Below are positions 46,246 through 55,890 of a DNA stretch of 64,000 nt, piece after piece. Under the pieces are notes generated by a model. It searched no databases. It had not been told where the DNA came from and saw only the letters and a program-made list of their open reading frames with translations. The position numbers were made by a program, and so were the translations under genes. Positions within the stretch are counted from its first letter, which is position 1; every line of letters begins with the position of its first letter. Location: assembly GCF_000255655.1 (NCBI RefSeq), contig NZ_JH636434.1:754661-818660 (forward strand). Reading direction: 5' to 3'. The DNA comes from Schlesneria paludicola DSM 18645. GTDB lineage: Bacteria; Planctomycetota; Planctomycetia; Planctomycetales; Planctomycetaceae.

Positions 46246-47690
46246 CTCAAAATCTCGTGCACTGCGTGACCGTGAACATCCGTCAAGCGGAAGTCACGCC
46301 CGCTGAAGCGAAACGTCAGCCGTTCATGGTCGAGCCCCAGCAGATGCAAGATGGTCGCATGCAGATCGTGCATCGTGCAAATGTTCTCGACCGCATGCAT
46401 GCCAAGCTCGTCTGTCGCACCATAAATTGATCCCCCCTTCACACCGCCCCCCGCCAGCCAGACCGTGAATCCTTCAGGATGATGATCGCGTCCATCACGT
46501 CCGGCGGAATGCGGAGTTCTGCCGAATTCGCCAGCCCAAACGATCAGCGTCTCGTCAAACAAGCCACGCTGCTTGAGGTCGGTAATCAGCCCGGCAATCG
46601 CCTGATCAGTATCCAGCGCGTTCTTCTCATGCCCCCCCTTCAAATTCCCATGCTGGTCCCAGGTCCCATTCGAAGCCCCAGGAGGACAGGTGATCTCGAC
46701 AAAACGCACGCCCGATTCGACCAATCGCCGCGCACGAAGACACTGAATGCCATACAGCCGTTGCGAGGGAACTTTCGAATCGATTCCATAGAGCGCCTGC
46801 GTCTGTTCGGTTTCACGAGCCAGGTCGAGCACATCTGGAACCAGGGTCTGCATGCGAAACGCCATCTCGTGATTTTTGATTGCCGATTCGACCGAATCGG
46901 CACCACCCAAGCCGCGAGAAAACGATTCGTTCTGGCCCCTGAGTAGCGCCAACTTGGCGCGCTGGATGCGTGCATCGGCATCGGCCGGCTGAATATTGTC
47001 GATCGGTGATCCGTCGGCCTGAAGCAACGTGGCTTGATGACTGGCCGGAAGAAACCCGTTGGAAAAGGTTTCCAGACCTCCACACGGAACGACGCCAAAA
47101 CTGAGCACGACAAATCCAGGAAGGTTTTCGCTCTCACAACCCAGACCATAGTTCACCCATGATCCCAGGCTTGGCCGTCCAGCATTGTTCGAGCCGGTAT
47201 GCAAAAACAAAACCCCTGTCGAGTGAATCGGCAAATCGGCCTTCATCGAACGAATCACCGCGATATCGTCCGCACACCGGGCGATATGTGGAAACAGGCT
47301 GCTAACCGGCATGCCACTTTCACCATGCTGGCGAAATGCCCACGGGCTACCCAGCCATTTTCGATTTCCGTTGGCCGTCGGATTCTTTGATTCCGTGAAC
47401 GGCGCCCCATCCAGTTCGGTCAATTTCGGTTTGGGATCGAACGAGTCAACGTGCGACACTCCGCCATCCATGAAACAGAAAATGACATTCTTCACCTTGG
47501 GTGGAAAATGCGGCGCAGGAAAATCACGAATCGCTGTCGCGGTGGCGGCAACATTAGAGCGACCAAACAGCCCCTGAAATGCCAACAGGCCAAACCCATT
47601 CGCCGTCGACGCCAGCATCTCGCGCCGCGACATCGGCCATGGCATTTGACCGGGACATCCACAATTCGAGTTGCGCGCGGATTGGGTCAT
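46242..47690 (-). CDS. DUF1501 protein with Tat-like signal (second of two)
   Basis: A 482-residue protein of the DUF1501 family (sulfatase/alkaline phosphatase-like fold). The N-terminus has a twin-arginine-like motif PMSRREMLASTANGFGLLA. A metal site is suggested by VIFCFMDGGVSHVDSFDPKP near residue 70 and by VVWAGEFGRTPHSAGRDGRDH with the following HHPEGF near 400. DUF1501 genes are typically paired with PSD1/PSCyt1 genes in planctomycetes, as here. The role is unknown; a periplasmic hydrolase is inferred. It ends four bases into the trpF stop region (convergent overlap 46242-46245). Confidence 0.87.
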   Translation of the reverse strand: MTQSARNSNCGCPGQMPWPMSRREMLASTANGFGLLAFQGLFGRSNVAATATAIRDFPAPHFPPKVKNVIFCFMDGGVSHVDSFDPKPKLTELDGAPFTESKNPTANGNRKWLGSPWAFRQHGESGMPVSSLFPHIARCADDIAVIRSMKADLPIHSTGVLFLHTGSNNAGRPSLGSWVNYGLGCESENLPGFVVLSFGVVPCGGLETFSNGFLPASHQATLLQADGSPIDNIQPADADARIQRAKLALLRGQNESFSRGLGGADSVESAIKNHEMAFRMQTLVPDVLDLARETEQTQALYGIDSKVPSQRLYGIQCLRARRLVESGVRFVEITCPPGASNGTWDQHGNLKGGHEKNALDTDQAIAGLITDLKQRGLFDETLIVWAGEFGRTPHSAGRDGRDHHPEGFTVWLAGGGVKGGSIYGATDELGMHAVENICTMHDLHATILHLLGLDHERLTFRFSGRDFRLTDVHGHAVHEILS

Positions 47691-47767
47691 CTGAAGTTCA
47701 CTTTGACTCGAGTCACTGCGTGTGAAGGAACATCTTTGCAGTCGGCAGACTGCATCCTGGAATCAAC

Positions 47768-50700
47768 TTACGGAATATAAATCAGCTCACTCATATTGAT
47801 CAGCGCGTGTGCCACATCCTTCCACAGCACCGAACTTGTCATCAGGTTTTCACGGGGGATCTGATACAGCGTAGCGAGTTCCTGAATCGACTGTCCAAAG
47901 CGTGCCTGCTCTTCGGCGGTGGGGGACCGGTTTACAGCAGATTGGAACATACTGGTTAATCGAGTCGGCACCGAATCCCGTGAATGGCTGAGCACCCGCT
48001 GCGACCACACGTCGGCTTGTTGAAGGACAAACGGATCATTCAGCAGCGCCAATGCCTGTGCAGGCACGTTCGTGACGTCCCTCCGCCCCTGGGTCACCTT
48101 CCCGCCTGGAAAATTGAATGCAGCAAGGAATTTCGGTGCTTCCATCAAATTATTTTTAATGTAGATGCTGCGCCGCCCATTTCCATCCAGCGGACCAGGA
48201 AACAATCGTCGATCCGCATACTCTTTCTCGCGGTACGGCTGAATGCTGGGGCCATACAGGGTGCGATCCAATCGCCCCGACGCGGCAAGGATCGAATCAC
48301 GGACTGATTCGGCCTCCATCCGGCGCGCGGGATAGTGCTGCAAGAGTCGGTTTTGCGGATCGATCTCGCGTGAGGCTTCTGAGGGCCGATTGGACAACTG
48401 GAACGTCCGCGTCAGCACCAGCATCCGAATCATCTTTTTGACCGACCACCCATCGGCCACGAATTGCCGCGCAATGTGATCCAGCAATTCCGGATGCGAC
48501 GGCTGCTCTCCCACATGACCAAAGTCGTCGACGGTCCTGACCAAACCGGTCCCGAACAGATGATGCCAGATGCGATTCACCATCACGCGGGCCGTCAGAG
48601 GATTATCGGGCCGAATGATCTGCTCGGCCAACTCGAGCCGACCGCTTCCGTGCGAGGTGAACACATCCAGTTTACTGCGTCTCGCGATATCGACCGTTGA
48701 ACCGATGGCACTTCCTTCGGGACGCACCATCGCCATCACTTCAAGATACCGACGCGGCACCATGTCGCCCGCTCGCGCATAGTCACCGCGCAGAAAGACG
48801 GGTTGTTCGATTCCTGGGCCTCCATCGCCAAGCCCCACGACAACCCGGGGAAGCGACAATTGCGCGTCGACGTCGCGATATTCTTGAACAAGTGCGGCAC
48901 AGCGCGGTGACTGTTCCACGCGATTGCTTAGCAATTGATAGCGGACCATGGCATCCAGCCAGCGCACGTCGCCTTCATTTGCACGATCTGCCGCCCAGGC
49001 CTCGATGGCCGAAGTGATTCGTGCGACGTAGCGATTTTCGACCTCCGTCGGCGTGGGGCAAACCTTTACAGACGGCACCGTCTGGTCCGTAGTGGCGACG
49101 TTTGTCGAGTCCGAAAGATAGATGGAACGCAGGTGAGACAACTCGGCCCGCGGCGCTCCGGGTTCATCGTGCAAGACGACTCGAGTCACCCCAAAGTACG
49201 AGCGTGGATTCTCGGCGGCCTTGTCCCACGGCAACTTGTAGTTCTCGCGGTCACCCCCGAGCGGCGACAACTGATCGGGGAATTTCGGATTGTCGAACAT
49301 CGTCATCAGTTCGGCATAAGTTTGCAGAATTTCGCGATCGTCTGGAATCGTGAACGTGATCCATTGCAATCCGGCGGAGGTCAACGCTCGATAGTTCGCG
49401 TAGTTCAATTGGCAATTGTTTGAGACCAATCGGACCGCGCTACTACGCTGCCCCAGTACTTCAAAGCTGATGTACTTTTTCCCTTTCGCAAGGACCTGCG
49501 ATCGAAGCGTTCCATTCAACTTCGCCGACAGCACATGCGTGAAGCGACCCGCAGGCAAGATCGCTTGAACCAGTTCGTCGCCTGCGGGTTGCACCACGAA
49601 TTCGCCATTCGCGGTGGGCGCATCCAATGATGCCATACCTCCATTGAGCCATCCCGACAGGCCGCTCTCGCGAAAATCAGCGTAGTTTGTAAAGCGACTT
49701 CGGTTGGACTCGGCACGCTCTGACTCTTCCTGAGTGAACTGTTGGAACGCCGCCTCCCAGACTTGCGGATAGGAACTTGACACCGCCAAGGCATCAGCGG
49801 GTGCGGTCGCGACCCCGGGTGTTTCGGATTCACAAAGTCGTCGCCAGAGATCGAATGGATCGTCGACGGTGAGTTTGTCATTCGCCAGCGTGGCAATCCA
49901 TTTCTCAAGCCGTGCTGGATCAAGCCCCGCCTTCAAGACGTCTGCGTCGGCGGAATTCGTACGAACCGCTCGCGCCGCGTGCAGATATTGCGTCAGTTGC
50001 GTCGCATCACGCCGCCACAGGCCAACAAGTTCTTGCCTCAGCTCCGACTTCAACTCGCGCAAGCGTCGCTTGGGTTCCGCGTTGACCTGCGGAGCATCAA
50101 TGCAATGGCTGACATTCCGCGAACTTCGCATCACCGCCAGCATGGCGTAATAGTCTTCGGCGGAAATGGCATCCAGTTTGTGATTGTGGCAACGAGCACA
50201 GGCGACCGTCGTCGCTTGGAACGCCTTGGTCAGCGTATCGATTTGATTGTCAGCCAGGTCGTAGCCAATCGATCGCAGCGATATGCAATCGTCGTGATTG
50301 ACTTCGCCAAATCGATAGAACCCGGTCCCGATGACAGATTCATTGAACTGTTCCGCCGCGTTCATTCGGGGATGGGGCAGCAGGTCACCGGCAATGTGCT
50401 CGCGAACAAATTGGTCATACGGAACGTCTTGATTGAAGGCACGAATTAAATAGTCGCGATACCGCCACGCATGATGGACTTCGTAGTTCCATTCATTCCC
50501 GTGGGTTTCACAGAACCGCACCACATCCATCCAGTGCCGCGCCCATTGCTCACCAAAATGAGGAGACTGTAACAGCGAATCGACGTATCGTTCGACGGCA
50601 GCGCTCGGCAATCTGTCACGCGATTGCTCCGCCTGGCAATCAGTGGTAAATGCTTCCACCTGATCCGCGGTTGGCGGCAGGCCCGTCAGAACGAGGCTCA

Positions 50701-51289
50701 AGCGACGTGCAAGTGTCGTCGGATCGGTTGGCTCGGCGGGAGTCAATCCTCGTTCGGTTTGCTTGGATCGCACAAATCGATCAACAGGCTGTTCGGAAGA
50801 CGAACCGACAAGTGTGGAGGGAATACCGACCGTCGCAATCGGTTTCAAACTCCACCAGTCGCTCCGTTCCCGCATCACCTCATGCCAGGGCAATGCGGAC
50901 TTCTTCTTCGAGCTTTCTGTTCGGGGATCAGGGGCTCCGCGTTTGACCCACTCTTCCAGGTCGGCGATCACCGCCTCAGGCAGTTTTCCCTTCGGCGGCA
51001 TCTTAACCGAGTCATCGGTGTAACGAATCGCCTTGATCAGCAGACTGTTGTCCGGCTGGCCGACGTGAAGTGCCGGACCACTGTCACCGCCTGACAAGAC
51101 ACCCGCTCGCGTATCGAGCAGCAGTTCGCCGCCGGGTGCTTTCGAATCTGTGGAATGACACTCGTAACAATACGTGATCAGCGCGGGCCGAATCTTCTTT
51201 TCGAAGAACTCGACGTCATCGTTTGCCACTGTCAGGGACGACGCAACCAACAGCCACCCGTATAACAAGGTTCGAAAATCGATTCGCAT
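47768..51289 (-). CDS. PSCyt1/PSD1 planctomycete cytochrome-c-like protein (DUF1549/DUF1553)
   Basis: An 1173-residue exported protein. A signal peptide (to about residue 23) is followed by a planctomycete cytochrome C domain with the haem motif CYECH at 41-45 and a distal Met region (VKMPPKGKLPEAVIADLEEW). DUF1549 follows at about 170-400 (PVDRFVRSKQTERGLTPAEP and later VACARCHNHKLDAISAEDYY, which contains CARCH), then a central beta-rich insert. DUF1553 is at about 900-1150 (NPLTARVMVNRIWHHLFGTG). Such proteins are expanded in planctomycetes and were proposed to take part in degrading complex polysaccharides; the function is unproven. It lies between two DUF1501 genes on the same strand. 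Confidence 0.93.
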   Translation of the reverse strand: MRIDFRTLLYGWLLVASSLTVANDDVEFFEKKIRPALITYCYECHSTDSKAPGGELLLDTRAGVLSGGDSGPALHVGQPDNSLLIKAIRYTDDSVKMPPKGKLPEAVIADLEEWVKRGAPDPRTESSKKKSALPWHEVMRERSDWWSLKPIATVGIPSTLVGSSSEQPVDRFVRSKQTERGLTPAEPTDPTTLARRLSLVLTGLPPTADQVEAFTTDCQAEQSRDRLPSAAVERYVDSLLQSPHFGEQWARHWMDVVRFCETHGNEWNYEVHHAWRYRDYLIRAFNQDVPYDQFVREHIAGDLLPHPRMNAAEQFNESVIGTGFYRFGEVNHDDCISLRSIGYDLADNQIDTLTKAFQATTVACARCHNHKLDAISAEDYYAMLAVMRSSRNVSHCIDAPQVNAEPKRRLRELKSELRQELVGLWRRDATQLTQYLHAARAVRTNSADADVLKAGLDPARLEKWIATLANDKLTVDDPFDLWRRLCESETPGVATAPADALAVSSSYPQVWEAAFQQFTQEESERAESNRSRFTNYADFRESGLSGWLNGGMASLDAPTANGEFVVQPAGDELVQAILPAGRFTHVLSAKLNGTLRSQVLAKGKKYISFEVLGQRSSAVRLVSNNCQLNYANYRALTSAGLQWITFTIPDDREILQTYAELMTMFDNPKFPDQLSPLGGDRENYKLPWDKAAENPRSYFGVTRVVLHDEPGAPRAELSHLRSIYLSDSTNVATTDQTVPSVKVCPTPTEVENRYVARITSAIEAWAADRANEGDVRWLDAMVRYQLLSNRVEQSPRCAALVQEYRDVDAQLSLPRVVVGLGDGGPGIEQPVFLRGDYARAGDMVPRRYLEVMAMVRPEGSAIGSTVDIARRSKLDVFTSHGSGRLELAEQIIRPDNPLTARVMVNRIWHHLFGTGLVRTVDDFGHVGEQPSHPELLDHIARQFVADGWSVKKMIRMLVLTRTFQLSNRPSEASREIDPQNRLLQHYPARRMEAESVRDSILAASGRLDRTLYGPSIQPYREKEYADRRLFPGPLDGNGRRSIYIKNNLMEAPKFLAAFNFPGGKVTQGRRDVTNVPAQALALLNDPFVLQQADVWSQRVLSHSRDSVPTRLTSMFQSAVNRSPTAEEQARFGQSIQELATLYQIPRENLMTSSVLWKDVAHALINMSELIYIP

Positions 51290-51405
51290 CAGGCACGTCC
51301 CTCGATAGTCAAAACGGAAGTGTGCCGCCCCATTGGACCGACTCCTTCCGATCGATAAAACATCTGCGGCAGGCGAAATCCGCTCGACACTCGAATTGTC
51401 CCGCG

Positions 51406-52785
51406 TCAGCTTTGGATTTCGCGGATCACCTTGCCGGCGACATCCGTCAAACGGAAGTCACGTCCAGCATAACGATACGTCAACTGCTCGTGGTTCAGGC
51501 CCAGCAAGTCCAGAATCGTGGCATGCAAGTCGTGGATGTGGACTCGGTTTTGAACGGCCTGAAACCCGAAGTCGTCCGTCTCGCCGTATGTCATCCCTCC
51601 CCGCACACCGCCCCCTGCCATCCACATCGTGAAGCCATAGTGATTGTGATCGCGGCCATTCCCATTTTCGGTCGTCGGTGTTCGACCAAATTCACCACCC
51701 CAGACGACGAGTGTGTCTTCCAGCATTCCGCGGCGTTTGAGATCGCGCAACAGCGCGGCCATCGGCCGATCGATATCCTGACACAGCTTTCGAGTCAAAT
51801 TGTTGTGGTCATTGTGTGTATCCCAGGGCTGCCCGTCACCGTAGTAAACCTGCGTGAAACGCACCCCGCGTTCGGCCAGACGACGCGCCAGCAAGCATCC
51901 ATTGGCGAAATGACTGGTTCCATACTCTTCGCGGATCTGTGTAGGCTCGCGGCTCAAATCGAAGGCTTCCGTCGCGGTGAACTGCATACGAAACGCCGTT
52001 TCCATCGCAGTAATGCGCGACTCCAACTGTCGATCGCCAGGGCGTTCCTCCAGATGCTTTTCATTCAATGAGCGCATCAGCTCCAACTGTCGCTGCTGTT
52101 CTTCCACGGGCAGCCGCTTGTTCCGCAGATAGGGAATCAGCTTTTGCGGTTCCAGATTGGAATGATTGATATAGGTCCCCTGATGCTCACCCGGCAGGAA
52201 CGCGCTCGTCCAGAGAATCGAAAACCGGACGGGACGACCGGGACACAGCACGACATAGCCCGGAAGGCTTTCGTTCTCAGTCCCCAGCCCATACGAGAAC
52301 CACGATCCCATGCTGGGCCGTGTCGGTACAATCGTGCCGTTGTTCATCAGCAACAGCGCCGGCCCATGATTGGGGTTGTCGGTGTAGACCGATTTCAAAA
52401 TGCAAACGTCATCAATGCATTCGGAAAATTGAGGCAACAGTTCGCTGACGGGGACACCGCTGGTTCCACGAGGCTCAAATTTGAATGGCGATGGCATTAG
52501 CCCCGCTGTCTTCCGTTCCGTCCGGAACGCGTCGAGTTCTGACGGACGCTGTCCTTCGAACTTCGCAGCAGCAGGCTTCGGATCAAAGAGGTCAGGACCA
52601 AACGGGCCACCGTTCATGAACAATTGAATGACCCGCTTCGCGCGGGGCCGAGTGTGACTGGCGACCTCTTTCGCCGAAGCGGGGTTCAGCAGATTCGCCA
52701 GACCGATCGCCCCCAACCCGCCGCCAAGTCCTTGAACCATCTGCCGTCGGGAAAGTGGCGCCATTCCGTCAAACCCAAGTTGCAT
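51406..52785 (-). CDS. DUF1501 protein (first of two)
   Basis: A 459-residue protein, preceded by GGGGA close to the ATG. The signal region is MAPLSRRQMVQGLGGGLGAI, a Tat-like SRRQM motif. Family motifs are IQLFMNGGPFGPDLFDPKPA, GSWFSYGLGTENESLPGYVV, and VVWGGEFGRTPTTENGNGRD followed by HNHYGFTMW near residue 390. It is a diverged relative of the DUF1501 protein downstream (46242-47690) with the same order of motifs. The PSD1 gene begins 117 bases downstream, so the three genes look like one operon. Confidence 0.87.
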   Translation of the reverse strand: MQLGFDGMAPLSRRQMVQGLGGGLGAIGLANLLNPASAKEVASHTRPRAKRVIQLFMNGGPFGPDLFDPKPAAAKFEGQRPSELDAFRTERKTAGLMPSPFKFEPRGTSGVPVSELLPQFSECIDDVCILKSVYTDNPNHGPALLLMNNGTIVPTRPSMGSWFSYGLGTENESLPGYVVLCPGRPVRFSILWTSAFLPGEHQGTYINHSNLEPQKLIPYLRNKRLPVEEQQRQLELMRSLNEKHLEERPGDRQLESRITAMETAFRMQFTATEAFDLSREPTQIREEYGTSHFANGCLLARRLAERGVRFTQVYYGDGQPWDTHNDHNNLTRKLCQDIDRPMAALLRDLKRRGMLEDTLVVWGGEFGRTPTTENGNGRDHNHYGFTMWMAGGGVRGGMTYGETDDFGFQAVQNRVHIHDLHATILDLLGLNHEQLTYRYAGRDFRLTDVAGKVIREIQS

Positions 52786-54050
52786 CGGTCATCCCCATTA
52801 CTCGCTGACTTTTCACCACGCATCAAACAATATCATTGCATTCAACAGGTGAAGTCTCAAGGCGGGTTCGTCATTCCACACGGCATTTCGGCCCCCAACA
52901 GACCCACTGGATTGAACCCCGGCTTGAATGACGCCGCCCCAAACAATACTCACATTTCATTCCCAACATCACGATGTCGGCTCGTCGGCCAAGCCCCGCC
53001 GCGAGCACTCACGGGTGATTCGAACGGGCAACCCACGAGAGACTGACATCGAGAAAGTGTGCGCATGCGACGAGCACCACGTGCTGCAGTATCCAGCACC
53101 AGATCGTGGCTCACAGTCCCCGGCATGCACGCAAAGTCGCTACGATCGGAAACTACATCCCAGCTTCACTTGTCAAGTGAACAATCCGAAACTGCGATCC
53201 GGCTCTCCGCGTTCAGGCGCGACGTGGTTTTCGGCACGCTTGCACTTCGATCAGGCGGACGCTATCAATTCTTGCATGGAGCGACGGTTCACGGGAATCG
53301 TCCCTCGCTTGTTGCCGAGCGAGTGAGTTTTGTAGTACAGCGTTATCGCGATCAGGGTTGAGCGCGAGCGTGTTTTTGTGGGCGACACGGAAGGGTGCGT
53401 CCCATAAGACCTGAACTCAGGTCGATCTGGTCGTCATCAGTAGAGCATCGCGTTGTCCGTGGGCCTGCTGCTCGGCGATCATCAGTTGTGCTGCCGTTTT
53501 ATTGGCATCAAGGGTGGTGCCACCGGCGCGAATCAGAAGCCGATGTTGTGACCGGCACAAGCTTCTGGTTGGGACGTGATGGTAACGATCGAGGAATCCC
53601 TCGGTTTGCCGTTTCGAGCCCCCTGGCCAAGACGAAGACGTCGAATGAGTGTCGATCAGAACGTCCGATCGTTCGGCGACGCTCATCAATTTGAGAACCC
53701 ACTTGGGTGGCATCAGGTCCAAAACGGACTGAATTGCGCTCTCAAGCAACCTCAAACGGATAGATGAACTCGTTTTGTTTTCGAGTACCCAAACAATCAA
53801 CACAACTTCCGACTTCTGTTCCGCGGACGATCATCGTCCGCAGAGCAGAATTGCAATTGCGGCCCGCCAAAACGTCCGTGGTGACGTCGAGGAAGGTACG
53901 CCAATTTAAGTCAGGTTTTTGAGTATGACTGGAATGCAATTCACCTTGCACCAGACATGATTTCAGTCGGCGATGGACGTCACATCAATGACTGCATTCG
54001 AGAGAACTTCATGCGAAGTTCAGCTTTCGTGTTCTTGAAAAGGATTGACA
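52786..54050. other. Long stretch without a convincing gene
   Basis: No ORF here has a recognisable family, and codon use in the six frames is uneven. The best candidate is a minus-strand frame at 53417-53803 (128 residues), which has no Shine-Dalgarno and looks like part of a decayed gene: its segments MPPKWVLKLMSVAERSDVLI and LLIRAGGTTLDANKTAAQLM are protein-like. A short palindrome, TCACTTGTCAAGTGA, is at 53166-53180. The right end must contain the promoter for the gene at 54051. Confidence 0.45.
53417..53803 (-). pseudogene. Possible decayed coding region, unidentified
   Basis: A 128-residue open frame whose middle and C-terminal parts read like protein sequence (DTHSTSSSWPGGSKRQTEGF, FLDRYHHVPTRSLCRSQHRL). 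It lacks a ribosome binding site and starts inside a stretch rich in stops. A transposase or regulatory gene fragment is possible, but no catalytic motif is seen. The call rests on composition only. Confidence 0.2.
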
Positions 54051-54584
54051 ATGGTTAGAACGCAATTGGTCGTCTTGGCCCTCGTGGTGGCATTCGGTGG
54101 ATCCAATGCTGAAGCGCGTGGCCGACGGATGATGTACCAGCAGCAGTACTACACACCGCAGTACACGCAGCAGTACAACACGATGACGCCAACGACAGTC
54201 GTAACCGCTCCGATGACCACTGTGGCACAGCCTGCAGCCCCCGCTTCGACGATCGTGCAAACCAACGCCGTCGAAACCACAAACGGCGTTGTGCAAGCCA
54301 CTTCAACGGCTCCTGCAACCTCGGCTCCTGCAACCACAACCGTGGAAGCGCCGAAAGTGACGGTCGTCGGTAGCGCTCAATGGAAAGCAGAACAAAGCGC
54401 TCGCATGGGCAGCGTCGCCCACATCGGTGGACACTTCGGCGGCGGCAGCCACGAAGGCAACGGTTTCGGCCCGACACCAGACCAGGCGATCCGCAATGCC
54501 TGTTACTGGGGTCAACTGACACCTATCGAAATCGGTGTCGCCCGTGGTGCGAACGGCTACTACGCCACCATCTTCTATCGATGA
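54051..54584 (+). CDS. Secreted Gln/Tyr- and Thr/Ala-rich protein with conserved C-terminal domain
   Basis: 177 residues from ATG 54051, with AAGGA six bases upstream (a TTG two codons earlier is in frame). The signal peptide is MVRTQLVVLALVVAFGGSNA. A Tyr/Gln-rich stretch (MMYQQQYYTPQYTQQYN) and a Thr/Ala/Pro/Val low-complexity linker follow. The last 65 residues form a compact domain with SVAHIGGHFGGGSHEGNGFG, TPDQAIRNACYWG and ARGANGYYATIFYR. Several planctomycete secreted proteins share this tail type, but no function is known. A terminator lies 150 bases downstream. Confidence 0.75.
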   Translation: MVRTQLVVLALVVAFGGSNAEARGRRMMYQQQYYTPQYTQQYNTMTPTTVVTAPMTTVAQPAAPASTIVQTNAVETTNGVVQATSTAPATSAPATTTVEAPKVTVVGSAQWKAEQSARMGSVAHIGGHFGGGSHEGNGFGPTPDQAIRNACYWGQLTPIEIGVARGANGYYATIFYR

Positions 54585-54735
54585 TTGCCCCGATCCCATG
54601 TGGATCGATCACAACTGTGAACGAACAACATGTTTCGAACCACGAATTGAGCACGTCCATGACGATTCGTGGCGCGAGTGATGATTAAGATGACGTGAGA
54701 TCATCACGAGTGATGTGATGAATCGTTCACAATGC

Positions 54736-54773
54736 GAAAAACGGTTGCCGTATTCTTGCGGCAACCGTTTTTC
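54736..54773. terminator. Bidirectional rho-independent terminator
   Basis: GAAAAACGGTTGCCG (54736-54750) pairs with CGGCAACCGTTTTTC (54759-54773) around an 8-base loop, with A5 and T5 on the outer sides. It lies between the convergent genes ending at 54584 and 54844 and can serve both. Confidence 0.85.
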
Positions 54774-54843
54774 TGCGCGCGAATCACACTTTCATGCCGA
54801 CATCACTGCGGTCGGAAAACTTTACCACAGTCGGAAACAACCT

Positions 54844-55650
54844 TCACAACGGCTCACAGTGCGCCATCTCAGGGTCGGACCACTCAACCGATGACAGCCG
54901 CGAAAATACTTCCACGCGGGAACCCGCTTTCAGTAAGGGCACTTTGTCACCCACTTGGACCGGTTGGCCATTCCACGCGGTGACATCGACCCGACCAGAG
55001 ATTGCATCCTGCCCTTGCGGTTCAGCAACATAGTGGAATCCGTGTGAATCGACCTGATCAACGCGACCGACAATCAGATCCGCGTACTTTGCGAAGCGAA
55101 CCTGCCGAAGATCGCCCACAACGAACGCAAGCACAATCAGACCACCAATGACATTTGGAAAGATCGCAAGAAACAACACGATTGGAACCCAGTCGTATTT
55201 GGCCCGCTCTTCGTCCACCAGTCGCTGGTCGTCGACTTCACCAATCACATGCTGAGCGGGATTGTCGGGCAGATACGTGAACTTCTGAGTTTCGTTGACT
55301 TGCTGAGCGACCCCGGATTGCAGCTGACCGCTGATCAGCTGCCCCTCCGTTGTCTTGAATTCGTAGTGGATATAGTTTCGCGACGTCCTGCCGAATCCTT
55401 TGATCATCCCTGCCTGCGTGATCCGTCCTTCCACGACCTGTCCGTGTTGACGCAACTCTTTCCAGGGTTTGGCAACGGACTTGGCGAGCAGCAACGTTCC
55501 CAGCATGCACAAGACGAACCATCCGATGCCCGCCGTGATCGCAATCGACAGCCCCAGACGAATCTTGCGTGCCAGCCGAAGCGGGCGAGGCGCGCCTCGC
55601 ATCAGCCCTCTGGGAATCCCACCTCGATATGCCTGTTGTTGAACACTCAT
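54844..55650 (-). CDS. DUF3592-domain membrane protein
   Basis: A 268-residue protein with two membrane helices: IRLGLSIAITAGIGWFVLCM near residue 30 and VPIVLFLAIFPNVIGGLIVL near 150. Between and after them are two DUF3592-type beta segments, the first marked by GQVVEGRITQAGMIKGFGRT and YIHYEFKTTEGQLISGQLQS. Such proteins have unknown function. The N-terminal 25 residues are Arg/Gly-rich. Terminated at the bidirectional hairpin 54736-54773. Confidence 0.75.
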   Translation of the reverse strand: MSVQQQAYRGGIPRGLMRGAPRPLRLARKIRLGLSIAITAGIGWFVLCMLGTLLLAKSVAKPWKELRQHGQVVEGRITQAGMIKGFGRTSRNYIHYEFKTTEGQLISGQLQSGVAQQVNETQKFTYLPDNPAQHVIGEVDDQRLVDEERAKYDWVPIVLFLAIFPNVIGGLIVLAFVVGDLRQVRFAKYADLIVGRVDQVDSHGFHYVAEPQGQDAISGRVDVTAWNGQPVQVGDKVPLLKAGSRVEVFSRLSSVEWSDPEMAHCEPL

Positions 55651-55890
55651 GAAGCCTGACCTTGCCTGACCGTCACCCGCTAATCACATTGCCGGCAAGA
55701 TTGTAGGAGTTGAAGCGTCGCAATACGACCAGCTGAACCTTGGCTCCCATTGCGTTCCAAAGCGTGAGAATTGGGCACATGACGGATCGCTGCCAGCAAA
55801 CGTTCTCAATCATCTCACCGGCACTCAAATTGCCAAGTCCCAGAAGAGCTGACAGGCGCCAGGATCAGAAGAAGATCCGATTGGCATCCG

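Noticed and set aside
51223-52071. 282-residue plus-strand frame opposite the DUF1501 gene
   Set aside because: It runs antisense to a gene with clear family motifs and shows no protein family features of its own.
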